Assembly (NCBI GenBank): GCA_027604005.1
Contig: JADGJT010000105.1
Coordinates: forward strand, 1 to 63,289
Source: Dinochytrium kinnereticum
Taxonomy: Eukaryota > Chytridiomycota > Chytridiomycetes > Chytridiales > Chytridiaceae
DNA: 63,289 bases
Direction of reading: 5' to 3'
Both the position numbers and the translations under genes were made by a program. The notes below the pieces were generated by a model that did no database searches, was not told where the DNA came from, and saw only the letters and a program-made list of their open reading frames with translations. Every line of letters starts with the position of its first letter. The stretch's first letter is position 1. Below are positions 46,358 through 57,316 of this stretch, in pieces.

Positions 46358-48425
46358 TCAAGCCTTCTTCCCAGCCTTAACAACATACTGCTTGACCAAG
46401 AACGCCATGACAAGTATAACAACCGGGAACGGCAAAATCAACCGATAGGCCACCTGAAAGGCCCCCACAAAAGCCTCAACAAGCTCCCTCAACAATTCCG
46501 GGTTCCTGACCGCCAACACCTCTCTCAAGATGGGCAGATTGATCTTGGCAGGATCCTCCCCATTCAACACGGTCAAAAGCCTTGAGTTGGATTCAATGTT
46601 TTTCGCGAGAACGTTGTTGAACACCGTTCCCGTCACCGCGACCCCGATCGTCCCACCGAGGGATTGGCAAAACTGTGAGACGGCCGTCGCGATGGCGATT
46701 TTGGGAGCATCGACTGAGGCCTGGAGAGCCAGGATGCGGATTTGAATGATGCACCCGGCTCCAATCCCCGCAACCAAGAGGTAAAGAATCTGCTGAGCCT
46801 GTGAAGATGAGGAGGTGAGGGTTGAGATGAGGGCGACCCCCACGATGATGATGATGGGTCCGATGTAGAGGAAAGGGAGGTAGTATCCAGTTCGTGATAA
46901 GATTTGACCAGAGAGGATGGAGAGAACGACGAGACCAAGAACGAGGGGGATGGTTTGAAGGCCTGCTTGGGTGGCTGTTTGGCCGTACGAGACTTGGAAG
47001 AAGAGGGAGATGTAGTAGACAGCTGAGAAGAATGCGGCCCCTAGACAGAATGCAATCATGAGGAGAGCGGGGACGCTGCGGTTCATAAAGAGAGAAGCAG
47101 GGATGATAGGCTCCTTTGCAACCTTCAACTCAATATAGATGAACGCAGCAATGAGCACACCAGCCACCACAAACATCCCAATCGTCTGCGGAGCGCCCCA
47201 CTCCCAAGTCGACCCTCCCAACTGCAACGGCGTGATCAAGAACGACACAGCAAGCGTCAACACGATCGTTCCCAACCAATCAATCCTCGCAAGCTTCTCT
47301 TTGCTGGACCCCGTAACGGGGGGGAATTTCAGAAACATGATCACGGTGATGATGGTGATGACGCCCACAGGGAGGTTTATCCAGAAACACCAGCGCCAGG
47401 AGAGGTTGTCGGAGAAGGCTCCTCCCATGAGAGGACCGATAACGGAGGCGAGACCAAATACGGCGCCGATGATGCCTTGGTATTTTCCGCGGTCAGTGAT
47501 GCTGACGATGTCGGAGATGATGATGAGGACAAGGGAGAAAATGCCGCCGCCGCCTTTTACGTTATAGAAGCGAAGAAGAAAAAAAATACCGGAAACAACC
47601 GAACGTTAATAACACACTCTTAGGGAATAGTCAAAGCCAACCAACCATAAAAAAGATAATAAGGACTGAGAAAAAGAAAGAAAGAAAGACAGAAAAGTAA
47701 CCCACCAATACCAGCCACGGCCCTTCCAACAATCAACACGGGCAAGTTATTCGCAATCGCGCAAACAACGGACCCAACCTCAAATATGATCAGAGCAAAG
47801 ATAAACACGGATTTTCGGCCAAAGATGTCTGCAAACTTTCCGTAGACTGCTGCAACAGAGGTGGCGGTGAGGAGGTAACCAGATCCGATCCAAGGAATCA
47901 ATTCTTGAGATCCGAGGTCTTTGACGATTTTTTCAAGAGCTGTCGCCACGATGGTTTGGTCGAGAGCTGCGAGAAGAATGCTTCATGTGTTTTGGTTAGA
48001 ATAAACTGCAGACCTGTCCGGACATAAAAGCGGTACAATTTGTCCTAGAGGTCTAAAGAGCCAGCAGACAGCATGCCCAGTTGGTACTCGCCCATCACCG
48101 CCTAACAACAATGACCTCCCCCCAAAAAAAGGCTGAATAAACAGAGAGAGACCAACCTCAAAGCCAACCCCAAAAACACCAATGCAAACTGAGTCTTGGG
48201 CAATGGCACCCTGATGAAATCAGGATCAACGGCCTGAAAGTTTCCTTCGGGTTGGGACTCCACATCGTCTGGTTTGGCATCAACTCCATCTGCTGCCTCA
48301 GCAGCGACCGCTGCGGCTGGCTTTGAATGATGGTCATCAACGATGGTGATGATCTGAGGCTTTTCGTCTTTCTTCAGTTCAGCGACTGCCGTAGTTGCAG
48401 AGAGGGAAGTTGATGGGTGTTCCAT
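46358..48425 (-). CDS. MFS drug:H+ antiporter, 14-TM (DHA2-like) type
   Basis: Three exons (48157–48425, 47706–47980, 46358–47553) in phase give about 579 residues. After a 75-residue Ala/Asp-rich cytosolic N-terminus come SILLAALDQTIVATALEKIV (TM1 motif D1 of the DHA families), GKFADIFGRKSVFIFAL (motif A loop), and SVIGPLMGGAFSDNLSWRWCFWINLPVG (motif C, then the WRW…NLPVG block typical of fungal DHA2 exporters). More helices follow, to the end KQYVVKAGKKA. Such carriers use the proton gradient to expel drugs, mycotoxins or basic amino acids. The C-terminal lumenal loop before the last helix is intact. Confidence 0.92.
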
Positions 48426-49094
48426 AGCGACGAGAGGAATGGAAGGAATGGATGGATGAAGGGATGGATGGATGAAGGGATACGACTCGCAGCAAGTGAG
48501 CAGCAGCAGCAGATGTTATTTATAAGAAAGCAGGATGCAATGCACACACACAGTTCAGCCGAGGGCAGCTACCAGCGCAAGTGATGTGGTGTGATATTAT
48601 TTATTTATTTATTCCATTATCTGCGTGCGGAGGTGCGTGAGTGATCCGCATGACAAATCCTGTGTTTGTCTCCTTCCGTTCCTGTAAGGAAGGAGAAAGA
48701 CACCCGCCCTGGATTGGTGCGATGGTGACTGGTGCAGCGCGAGCGAGGGTGCCGGTGGAGTCGTCCGCCCCCAGCGCCGCAGAAGGCCGTCATGACGGCT
48801 CCTTCAGAGACCTCCAGAGACGCAGGCGGTGTGCCTGTTTGCTTGTTGCTATTGCTGGCACAGAATTGCTATGGTACTGCAGGTAAATGAATGAATGGAT
48901 CAATAATCAATGAACACAGACAGACAGTCCATCGGATGCGGATGCAGAAAGGAAAGAACAAGCGACGGACTCTACCACTGGCCAATCAGAAGGAGTGCCG
49001 CTGCGGACATTCTTTTGCTGGCTGTATCACTCACTCACTGGATCAATTGACAAGTCCTCACATCTGACAAGCTCTGCTCAGTTGATTTGAATCG
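48426..49094. promoter_or_regulatory. Divergent promoter region of MFS and chromate-type transporter genes
   Basis: About 670 bases between opposite starts. Next to the MFS start lies an imperfect GGAT/GGATGAAG tetranucleotide array (48448–48480), then CA and CAG short repeats and TTTA units at 48596–48614. Confidence 0.55.
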
Positions 49095-51056
49095 ATGCAG
49101 GACGACGTTGAGGCCGCACCCCCTTCAGCCAGCCATGCGCAGGAGGCGCGTCTGGTGCGGCGTCCGCTCTCTGAGCGTCTGCAGGAGGTGCTCGTCAACT
49201 ACCTTCCCCTCGCGTGGATCACCTTTGGCGGGCCACAGGTGCAGTCTGGGTCCTCATTCTGCTGTTGATCTGACCGACGTGCTCTCCGAAAAACAAAAAA
49301 ACAAAAAAAAAAAAAAAAAGGCTCACATCGCCCTGCTGTTTGACCTGTTTGTGACGAGGCAGAGATGGTTGTCGGAGAAGATGTTTGCAGAGATCTTTGC
49401 AATCTCAAATGCGATGCCTGGACCCGCGAGCACGCAGCTGGCGTTCACCTTGGCGTTGGTGAGGGGTGGGGTGTTGTGTGGGGTCATTGCATTCTTGATC
49501 TGGAGGTGAGAGGGGGGCCATCTTTTTCCTTTTTTTTCCTTTTTTTCAACTGCAGAGCCGATGGCTTTTGCTAAACACTCTGGTATCTCACCTCCCTCTG
49601 CAATTTGAAAAACAGTGTTCCAGGAGGCATCATCATGACACTGTTCGGGTACGGTGTCGGCCGTCTCGGAGCAGCCGGAATCCCCGAATGGGTGATCCAC
49701 ATGCAAAACGGTCTCGCAAGTGTGGCGGTCGCTTTGGTGGCGTTGGCAGCCTACAAGCTAGGCAGCAAAATCCTCGTTGACAGAGTCTCCCAATCTCTCG
49801 GCATCCTATCGGCATCCATCGTGATCAACTACACCGGCCTGATCTGGATCATTCCGGTCATGATGATTATTGGGGGTGTCGTGACGACGATTGAGGATCG
49901 AGCGCCTGAGATTTGGAGCTGGTGGAATCGAAAGCGGGAGGAGAGGGTGGGGAGATTGGAGGAGGATCAGAGGAGATTGGGGACTTCTAATGGGGATGGT
50001 GGGCTGCGTCGGAGGAATACTACAGGATCTTTGAATGGCAGCGAACCCGCAGTCCACTCAAATGTTACCGCAGGACAGCCAGAAGCCATCGCCAGGCCAG
50101 ACGTAGAGAGTGAAGACCCTCACCTCTACTTCACCTACTCCCTTCGTTCCGGTCTCATTGTGGTGGGCATATCCATCGTCTTTCTTGTTATTGCCATTCT
50201 ACTTAGATCGCTCGTCGGTGTTCCAAGACCCCTGTCGCTTCTCGGAACATTTTATTTTGTTGGGATGATTATATTTGGGGGAGGGCCTGTAGTTGTACCG
50301 TTGCTTTATTCCTATGTTGTTACAAACGGTTGGTTGACGGATGCAGAGTTTTTGATTGGGCTGGCGATTATCAATGCGATGCCTGGTGAGTTCGTACTCT
50401 ATATTTTTGTTTTCCTTTTCTGTTCCTCAGTCTTTTCCCTTTGATCCTTTCTGCTCGTCGCCAATTCTCGTACCCCCCTCCCCCCCTAGAACCTTCAATT
50501 CTTTTAATGCTCATCAATTTCGATTCTTCTTCCTGGATATGTAAATTATAAAAAGGCCCAAACTTCAACTTTGCCGCGTACTGCGGGGCTTTAGCGATGC
50601 GAGAGACCATTGGAACTGCCTTCACTGGCGGCGCCCTTGCGTGGGTTGGGATCTTTGCTCCAGGAATTCTACTCAAAGCCGGTATCCTACCAATTTGGAA
50701 AGAATACCGCGGTCTTCCAAAGGTCAAGGCGGCATTCAAGGTAAAGAGCGACCACTTCACCAACTGATGTTAACAAAAACGTGTTCACTGACAAAATCTT
50801 ACTCCCGCAATCTCTTTCTTATGCATATATAACACAGGGGTTCAACAGCGTTGCTGTTGGCCTGGTGTTTGCAGCCACGTACATTTTGTTTCAAAAGGCC
50901 ATCTCTGGCCCCCTCGGGTCCTCGTTGAGCTCTTACCCGTTCTACATGGCGGTGACAGGGATAGCATACGTGCTGACTGAGTGCATGGGAGTATCAGCGC
51001 CGTATGTGGTCATCCTCGGAGGGCTTGTGGGGGTGATTGAGTGGGGCATCAAATGA
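49095..51056 (+). CDS. Two-domain chromate-ion-transporter family (CHR) protein
   Basis: Five exons (49095–49238, 49321–49505, 49616–50385, 50556–50740, 50838–51056) in phase give about 500 residues. Two homologous halves are visible. The first has WITFGGPQAHIALL, ISNAMPGPASTQLAF and VPGGIIMTLFGYG; the second has GMIIFGGGPVVVPLL, AIINAMPGPNFNFAAYCG and GIFAPGILL. The FGGP, AMPGP and PG motifs define the CHR superfamily, which in bacteria and some fungi exports chromate or sulfate-like anions. A 90-residue charged linker separates the halves. One intron falls within the second AMPGP motif. The true substrate in this organism is not known. Confidence 0.9.
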
Positions 51057-51272
51057 TGAATGCTTCACAGTCATTGGATGAAAATGGGGACGTCCCTCTT
51101 TCTTCATTTTGTTTTTTTTTAAAACTGTGAACGTCACTCAAGACAAACCCTTCAGCGCACAAGCAGAACCTGCACAACGCACCACAGAAAAGAGGTCCCC
51201 TCCAAACCCACCCTTCTCGCCAAACAACAACAAAAAAAAAAAAAAAAAAGAAAGAAGAAAACAACGATAATA

Positions 51273-53776
51273 ATGACCGACGTTGCAACCCCCATCGTCC
51301 CCGTCGACTCCACCGTCAAACCTGCCACCGCCGTTGCCGCCGAGGAGGTGGTCGTTGCGGCTGCCGCAACTGAGGAGACGGTGGCTGCTGCTGCTGCTCC
51401 TGCGGCCGAGCCCACCGCCACCACCACCCCTCCACCTTCGGTCGCTGAGCAGGTTAAGAAGGCTTCTCCTTCAAAGGCCTTTGATATTGCGAACGATGAT
51501 GCGCCTGGATTGTATTTGACTGCTGCGGACGGGATGAAGGTTTATTACAACGTTTGGAAGGTTAGTTGGGTGTTCCTTTGCGGGTGCTTCCCCCCCCCCC
51601 GTTTCTTTATTCTCTCTGGGAAGGGGGTTGGGTGATCAAATGGTGGCGGGTGATCGCAAGAGTTTGTGGAGATGAATGCATGGGTTGCGATCAGTGATCG
51701 GGAGTTTCGAGTCAATGGTGGTTTCTTGAACAGTGTCTGTAGGGCTAAGCTCTTTTTTTTCCCCCTTCATTTCTTCGATTCCCAACACACAAACAGGCTG
51801 AAGGCGTCACCCCCATCGCTGTTGTTCTCGCCGTCCACGGTCTCGGTGAGCACATTCACAGATACGACCATGTTTTCAGTAAATACGCTGAGGCTGGTAT
51901 TGTTGTCAAGGGTCTTGATTACCGTGGTCACGGAAGGTAATATCCCTCCTTCTGCTTCATGGCGAGTTTGATATTTGGAATGATGCCTATGGAGTTTGTT
52001 TGTTTTTTATCATTGCGCTATTCTGAACCCGATTTTGATGTTATTGCGCTTTTTCTTGGAAACGCAGGACTTTGAAGAAGAACCTCCCCATCTCCCGCCC
52101 TGGGTTCCTTGGGTCCTTTGAACTCGTTTGGGCCGACGTCCTCGCCATGAACGCCATTGCCGTCGACGGTGTTCCCACCGGTCTTCCCACCTTTGTGGTT
52201 CGTTTCTGCTTTATGCCAGATCCAAACGACTAACCATGCTTCTTCCAAAAAACCAAAACCAAAAAACCAAACCAGATGGGCCACTCCCTCGGTGGCCTCG
52301 TCGCCTTGTCTCTCGTCCACCATGTCGCCACTAAGATCCCCAACTTCCGCGGCGTGATTTCCCAAGCCCCCGCCATCCGCCCGGCAACCCCCATCCCCGG
52401 CCCCATCAAATTCGCCGCCAAGCTCCTTGGAACGAGCTTTATGCCCAAGTTTACGCAACCCAACGGATTGCTCGTTGAAGAGATCTGCTCTGACAAGAAG
52501 GTTGTTGAGGATTACATTGCTGATCCTCTGAACCATGGGAGCGTGACGTTGAGGGCTGCCAGGGATATTGTGTTTTATGGGGAGGAGTTGACGAGTGAGG
52601 CTGGGAAGTTTAAGCACCCGATTGTTATGTACTTTTCGAAGGATGATAAGCTTACTGGGTTTACCGCTGGGAAGGAGTTTATGGAAAAGTGTGGGGCGGA
52701 GGATAAGACTTTTAAGGAGTTTGAGGGTGTGAGACATGAACGTGAGTTTATCTTTTTTTCTTTATTTTCCTTAAGACCAAATCTTGCCCTCCTCCCCAAA
52801 CCTCCCCTTGGCTCGTATCTTCCCTCCTTTTTTTTTTTTTTTTTTTAACATCACCCAACACTCATCCCGTTGTCTCTCTCCCTTTCTCACTCTTATTCTT
52901 TCTTTATTTCAATCCCCCCAAGTCCACAATGAACCCTCCATCCAGAACGAGATCATTGCTGATTACATTGCCTGGATTCACGCCCGCTCTGCCGCAAAGG
53001 AGGAGGCTCCCGCCGCTCCCGTCGTCGAGTCGGAGGTGACCCCTGTTGTTGAGGCTGCTGCCCCCGTTGTCACCGAGGCCGCCACCCCTGTTGTCGTCGA
53101 GGCCGCCGCCCCTGTTGTCGCCGAGGTCGCCGCCCCTGTTGTCGCCGAGGTCGCCACCCCTGTTGTCGCCGAGGCCGCTGCCCCTATTGTCGCCGAGGTC
53201 GCCGCCCCTGTTGTCGTCGAGGCTGCCCCTGTCTCTGTCGCCGTCGCGGAGGCCACCCCCGTTGTTGTTGAGGCTGCCGTTGTGGAGGCGGCTCTCGTCG
53301 CTGAGACTCCGGCCCCCGTTGTTGCTGAGGCTGCTGTTGATGCCGTCCCAGTTGTTGCCGAGGCTGTCGTCTCGCCCGTTGCTGAGGTTGCCACCCCTGT
53401 CGTCGAGGCCACCCCTGCCGTTACTGAGGCCGTTGCTGAGGTTGCTGCTGTTGAGACTGCCCCGGTCGTTGTTGAGGCGGTTGCTGAGGTTGCCGCTGTT
53501 GAGACTGCCCCGGTCGTCGTTGAGGCCGTTGCTGAGGTTGCCGCTGTTGAGACCGCGCCTGTCGTCGTTGAGGCGGTTGCTGAGGTTGCCGCTGTTGAGA
53601 CCGCGCCCACCACCGAGACCGTAATCACTACCACAGTTGAGGAGGTGATCCCCGCTGGTGCAACAGAGGCTGAGGCTGTTGTTGAGCAGGTTGTTCAGAC
53701 TGTTGAGGTTGTGGAGAAGGAGGTTGTCGCTGAGGCTGCTGTTGAGGGTGAGGAGGAGAAGAAGGTTGAGGCTTAA
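51273..53776 (+). CDS. Monoglyceride-lipase-like alpha/beta hydrolase with long Ala/Val/Glu repeat tail
   Basis: Five exons (51273–51560, 51797–51936, 52068–52194, 52276–52741, 52923–53776) in phase give about 624 residues. An 80-residue Ala/Thr/Pro-rich N-terminus precedes the hydrolase core: VHGLGEHIHRYDHVF (oxyanion HG motif), GLDYRGHGR, nucleophile elbow MGHSLGG with the serine, SKDDKLTG with the likely acid, and RHELHNEPS with the histidine. This is the Yju3/MGLL pattern, which cuts monoacylglycerols to glycerol and fatty acid, often at lipid droplets. The last 250 residues are almost only Ala, Val, Glu, Pro and Thr, built of tandem repeats, and end in an acidic helix-like stretch. No such tail is usual in MGLL. 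Confidence 0.88.
53060..53230 (+). repeat. 24-bp coding repeats (APVVAEVA-type)
   Basis: Tandem units near GCCCCTGTTGTCGCCGAGGT, 24–30 bp long, encode A-P-V-V-(A/V/T)-E-(V/A)-A repeats in the hydrolase tail. About six units with small variation. Confidence 0.8.
53430..53612 (+). repeat. 48-bp coding tandem repeats in the hydrolase tail
   Basis: Three and a half copies of a 48-bp unit encoding A-P-V-V-V-E-A-V-A-E-V-A-A-V-E-T. Copies differ mainly at third codon positions, so protein sequence is kept while DNA drifts. Confidence 0.85.
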
Positions 53777-54912
53777 GAAACAGGCAACAGATGTGCTCCT
53801 TTTGCTTATCTACTGCTGTTTTATGTGGTGATTTGTGTGTGTGTGTGTGTGTGTTTGGTCGTTTCTTTCTTTTATCGGTTTGCTGGTCTCGGTTCCTGCC
53901 CTTTGCCTTTTCTTTTCTTTTCTCCTTCAGTAGTGACGAGTTTTACGGTTTTTAACAAGTTGTTCCTCATGAAATAATTCTTTTATTGATTTGTGCTTTT
54001 AATACAAAGAGGTATCTTTTTACGACCTCAAGTAATGTTTGGTTGAATATGTGTTTTTCCCCTTTCTTTTATGAGCTAAATTGATATTTTGCTGTTAATG
54101 TTTAGCCCTGCAAGCTATACTAGGTGCACGAATACTGCTTGATTCCTTTTCATCGTTCCTAATCCCCAGTTCAAACACTTGTGTATGAACATTGTATTTT
54201 TCATTAAATACTTCCTTACTTTTCTACAGAACTTTGTGATCGTCCACGTTTTCATAACGAAAAAAACCCAGAAAACGTGCCTTCTTTTGTTTGAATTAAG
54301 GTGGTTGATCATCGAATGCCAGGTATGGATGAAGCTCATTAATACTTGACGGTTCGAGAACCTGTTCGCAAGTGCATGTTTACGCCCTTCGATTATATTC
54401 ATAAGGTGTATGTTATTGTAAGAAAAATAACTACACGCATTTAATAAAGAACAGGTTAAACGCGCTTCCGAGGCATTTAGCAGCAAAGACCAGCTAAGAC
54501 CGGAAAGGGCGACGACATATTGAAAAAGTAGGAGTACCAGCTCAAAGAAGGCGGCACGATATTTTACAGCGCCATTGCATGCCTTCCAAAAGGATGATGA
54601 ACTATCGCAATGCATGCAGTGGAAGACTGCACAGAACGATGCACGCAGTTGACGCTTGCGGGGTTGGGCTGTCCCCTATCCCATCCTTCCACACTATTCC
54701 ATGCAATGCTTTTGATGTCCCGTCGGCCAATCTCGCATTCAATCATTCACGAATGTTCCCGAAGCTGCTCCCCCCCAACCATACCTTCGTTATCCCGCAA
54801 AGAGTCGATGCGATCTCAACAACAGCCGTGTCACTTTTCAAGATTTTTCAACCGAAAAAAAGAAAAGCTCCCCACCACACCCACACCCAGTCACCCTCAC
54901 CCACAAGCAATC
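53777..54912. promoter_or_regulatory. Intergenic: hydrolase 3' region and acyl carrier protein promoter
   Basis: A GT dinucleotide run of about 20 bases sits at 53834–53854 in the hydrolase 3' region. The rest is AT-rich; a 166-codon minus-strand frame at 54115–54615 has no family signal. The 100 bases before the acyl carrier protein start are A- then C-rich. Confidence 0.5.
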
Positions 54913-55682
54913 ATGTCCGCCGTCAGGAACTCCCCCGCTATGCGCGCCTTTCCCTCCCTCATCCGCTCTGCAAAGGCCTCCGCGTCGAAGAGGACTGTCA
55001 CCACCGTTGCCTCTGCATCGCAAAGAGTGGCCTTGCGATTCAACCTTTTCCCTGCTCTCTCGTCATCCATCGCCAGCCCCTCATTCCCCAGGTCAAACGT
55101 CGTTGGTCTTTCCGTCTACAGGTCTTACTCTGCTGGTCCGGAGCCTCTTACCATCCCTGGGATTGAGAAGCGCGTGATGGAGTTGCTTTCTGACTTTGAG
55201 AAGGTTGATGTTGCAAAGGTGGGGAAGAAGTTCAGTTTTCTTTTGCCTGGTGTTTTATTGTTATTATTGTACAGTTTGGAAAGTCTTGCCTTCTCTTTAT
55301 ATTGATCTAGCATTTGTATATGGATCTTGAATTATTCTCATTCTCACCTCGGGCAATACCTGCATACTTTGTTTCGGTAGATTGTTTAACGTTCTGTTTC
55401 TCTTCTCCCAACCCCACAGCTGACACTTGACTCCCACTTCATCACTGACCTCGGACTCGACAGCTTGGACCAGGTTGAGATAACCATGGCGTTGGAGGAC
55501 GAGTTCAACATTGAGATCCCCGATCGGGATGCTGACGAGATCATGACGCCCCGCCAGGCTGTCCAGAAGGTAATATCACGACTGTCTTACTTTTATGATT
55601 TTGTCCTTGTCTCTCGGTCGTTTGGAGTCTAATCTATTTGCCTTTGCCTTTTCAGATCTTTGCCAACAAGAATGCGATGTAA
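54913..55682 (+). CDS. ACP1: Mitochondrial acyl carrier protein
   Basis: Three exons (54913–55218, 55420–55569, 55656–55682; the last encodes only eight residues and the stop) give 160 residues. The N-terminal ~75 residues are Ser/Arg/Ala-rich with few acids, as expected for a mitochondrial presequence. The mature part has [17 protein letters not shown], then [15 protein letters not shown] with the serine that carries 4'-phosphopantetheine, [16 protein letters not shown] and TPRQAVQKI. It carries growing acyl chains in mitochondrial fatty acid synthesis (lipoate supply) and is also a subunit of complex I and a partner of Fe–S cluster assembly in many fungi. Start chosen at the first ATG of the presequence. 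Confidence 0.95.
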
Positions 55683-55825
55683 ATAAACGTCGTTGCGGTT
55701 GAAGCAGCGGTCTTCGATATCCTGGCATTTGTTTTTTCTTTGTTTTTCTAAGTGTTCCCGTGGTTGTTACCCCATGGTATCCTGTGGTGTATTGTGGGCT
55801 TTATCTCGGCATGTCCTTTCCATCG

Positions 55826-57259
55826 TCAAGGTTGCAAAATCTCGGCAAGGACTTTTAGAACAATGTTGGAGTGCGAGGTCCACGAAGAATTCTCAGCCGC
55901 CAAGCGGCCTATGAGGATGAGAAGGAGGCATAGTGTTTCTTGAACTAAGCAGGAAATATGCGGCATCGTCAATCCAACTGCCTTCATATCGGCTGCCGTA
56001 ATCTCTAGACCCTTCTGGACAGAGGAGATCTGGTCAAGCATAGCCGTCAATCCCTCCTTTTGCACTTCAGGCAGCTCAACTCCTGTTTTTTGTGGTAGTA
56101 TGCTAACCAGGTTCTGACACGTGAAGTGCAGGACAGCCCACCCGTAGTGCGAAGGAATTCCAATGCAAAGTGCTTGCCTTCCCAGCGAGATTGATGCCAT
56201 GACGTTCTCGGGAGGTATAACTTCAGTGGAGGTTGTTGGATGGAGAAGTGATTGACCCAGAATAGCTGTGAAGACATTTGAGAACTCCTGGGTGTGGGAG
56301 CGTTTCAGGTCCTCGAGCTCGTCGTCAACCTCCCAACTTGCGTCAATGGTCTCTTCCTCTTTATTCTCCAGACAGCTTATAGGTAGGCGGGTCGAAATGG
56401 TGTATATGATCGTGCAGACCTTATTGAAGTCTAAGGACAAGGCAAATTTCGTCAAGTGCGCGATGTCGACGAGATGTTGCGTCCATCTTACAAATGCACT
56501 TAGCCTATCCATTAGCTCTCTTGACCAATCCATCCCATCTTGAAACAGAGTTGGGAGAACGTCGACCATGCACGGCATGTAGATGTCAGCGGAATGGTTA
56601 AAGAGATCTTGAATGTCCGATAGGTCATGGCATGGACTTTCGAGACCCTCCAGAGCCGACTCCAGTAGCTCGATATTGCTATCGAGAACAGCCGATGCAC
56701 TGGCGGCCAAGACATCCTCCACATTTTTGCTGAGAAACATGATAAACATTGCCGGGATGACCTCTTCGTTTCGAAGCAGTGTCGCCAAGTTGACGGCTAG
56801 ATGGGTCGCTATGCTGGACACATTGCAGCACAGGCGCATGCCATGACTAATTAACGTCATGGATGATCCAAAGGATGTGGCCGCCACACATCCGAGGCGA
56901 AACACCTTTAAAAGGACTTCATCTTCGGCTCGCGGAGATTCGTCAAATGCTATGTCGGGCGACATCAAATTCGCTAGAATGCCCAGACTGTGCTCCATGA
57001 CGGTATCAAGAGATTCCTTGGAATCAGCCGTCATTGAGCGTGCGCATGCTTGACTGAGGCGCACCAGCAAACGCGGAGGGCTACCCTGTCGAAGGAGAGC
57101 AACTGCCCCGTCTTCGCCAGAGGAAGCGCTGTTCAGCCTAGCGAGGTGTCTGAGCAATATCGAGGCATCGATCTGCTGCGAGCCGCTCTCCAGCATTGTC
57201 GTCGCTCTCTCGCATTCATTGAGGTCATGTAGGCAGCAGCCCTTTCCGTCGTCAGCCAT
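55826..57259 (-). CDS. Helical-repeat (ARM-like) protein, possibly SAAL1-like
   Basis: Intronless minus-strand frame. It is open to an ATG at 57340, but the in-frame ATG at 57259 (MADDGKGCCLHDL) avoids overlap with the plus-strand gene and is preferred; this gives about 477 residues. The sequence is a run of amphipathic helices with ARM-like spacing (MEHSLGILANLMSPD, LAVNLATLLRNEEVIPAMFIMFL, LCLLLILIGRLAAENSS). The HSLGILANL segment and the following helix order weakly recall SAAL1, an ARM-repeat protein of animals and other eukaryotes, but this is a guess. A long uninterrupted frame with normal composition supports a real gene. Confidence 0.65.
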   Translation of the reverse strand: MADDGKGCCLHDLNECERATTMLESGSQQIDASILLRHLARLNSASSGEDGAVALLRQGSPPRLLVRLSQACARSMTADSKESLDTVMEHSLGILANLMSPDIAFDESPRAEDEVLLKVFRLGCVAATSFGSSMTLISHGMRLCCNVSSIATHLAVNLATLLRNEEVIPAMFIMFLSKNVEDVLAASASAVLDSNIELLESALEGLESPCHDLSDIQDLFNHSADIYMPCMVDVLPTLFQDGMDWSRELMDRLSAFVRWTQHLVDIAHLTKFALSLDFNKVCTIIYTISTRLPISCLENKEEETIDASWEVDDELEDLKRSHTQEFSNVFTAILGQSLLHPTTSTEVIPPENVMASISLGRQALCIGIPSHYGWAVLHFTCQNLVSILPQKTGVELPEVQKEGLTAMLDQISSVQKGLEITAADMKAVGLTMPHISCLVQETLCLLLILIGRLAAENSSWTSHSNIVLKVLAEILQP

Positions 57260-57316
57260 CTGAGCCTCTGTCCCTTTCGTTGTACGAATTCTGGCAGACT
57301 TTGAATTCAGAGACCG

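Noticed and set aside
53046..53624. 192-residue plus-strand Leu/Pro/Arg frame
   Set aside because: Alternative frame of the same repeats, with no domain and in the middle of a well-supported exon.
52978..53634. 218-residue minus-strand open frame rich in Thr, Ala and Ser
   Set aside because: It is the antisense shadow of the Ala/Val/Glu repeat tail of the lipase; codon periodicity of the repeats keeps the opposite frame open.
54115..54615. 166-codon minus-strand frame
   Set aside because: Low-quality composition, no domain, AT-rich intergenic DNA.
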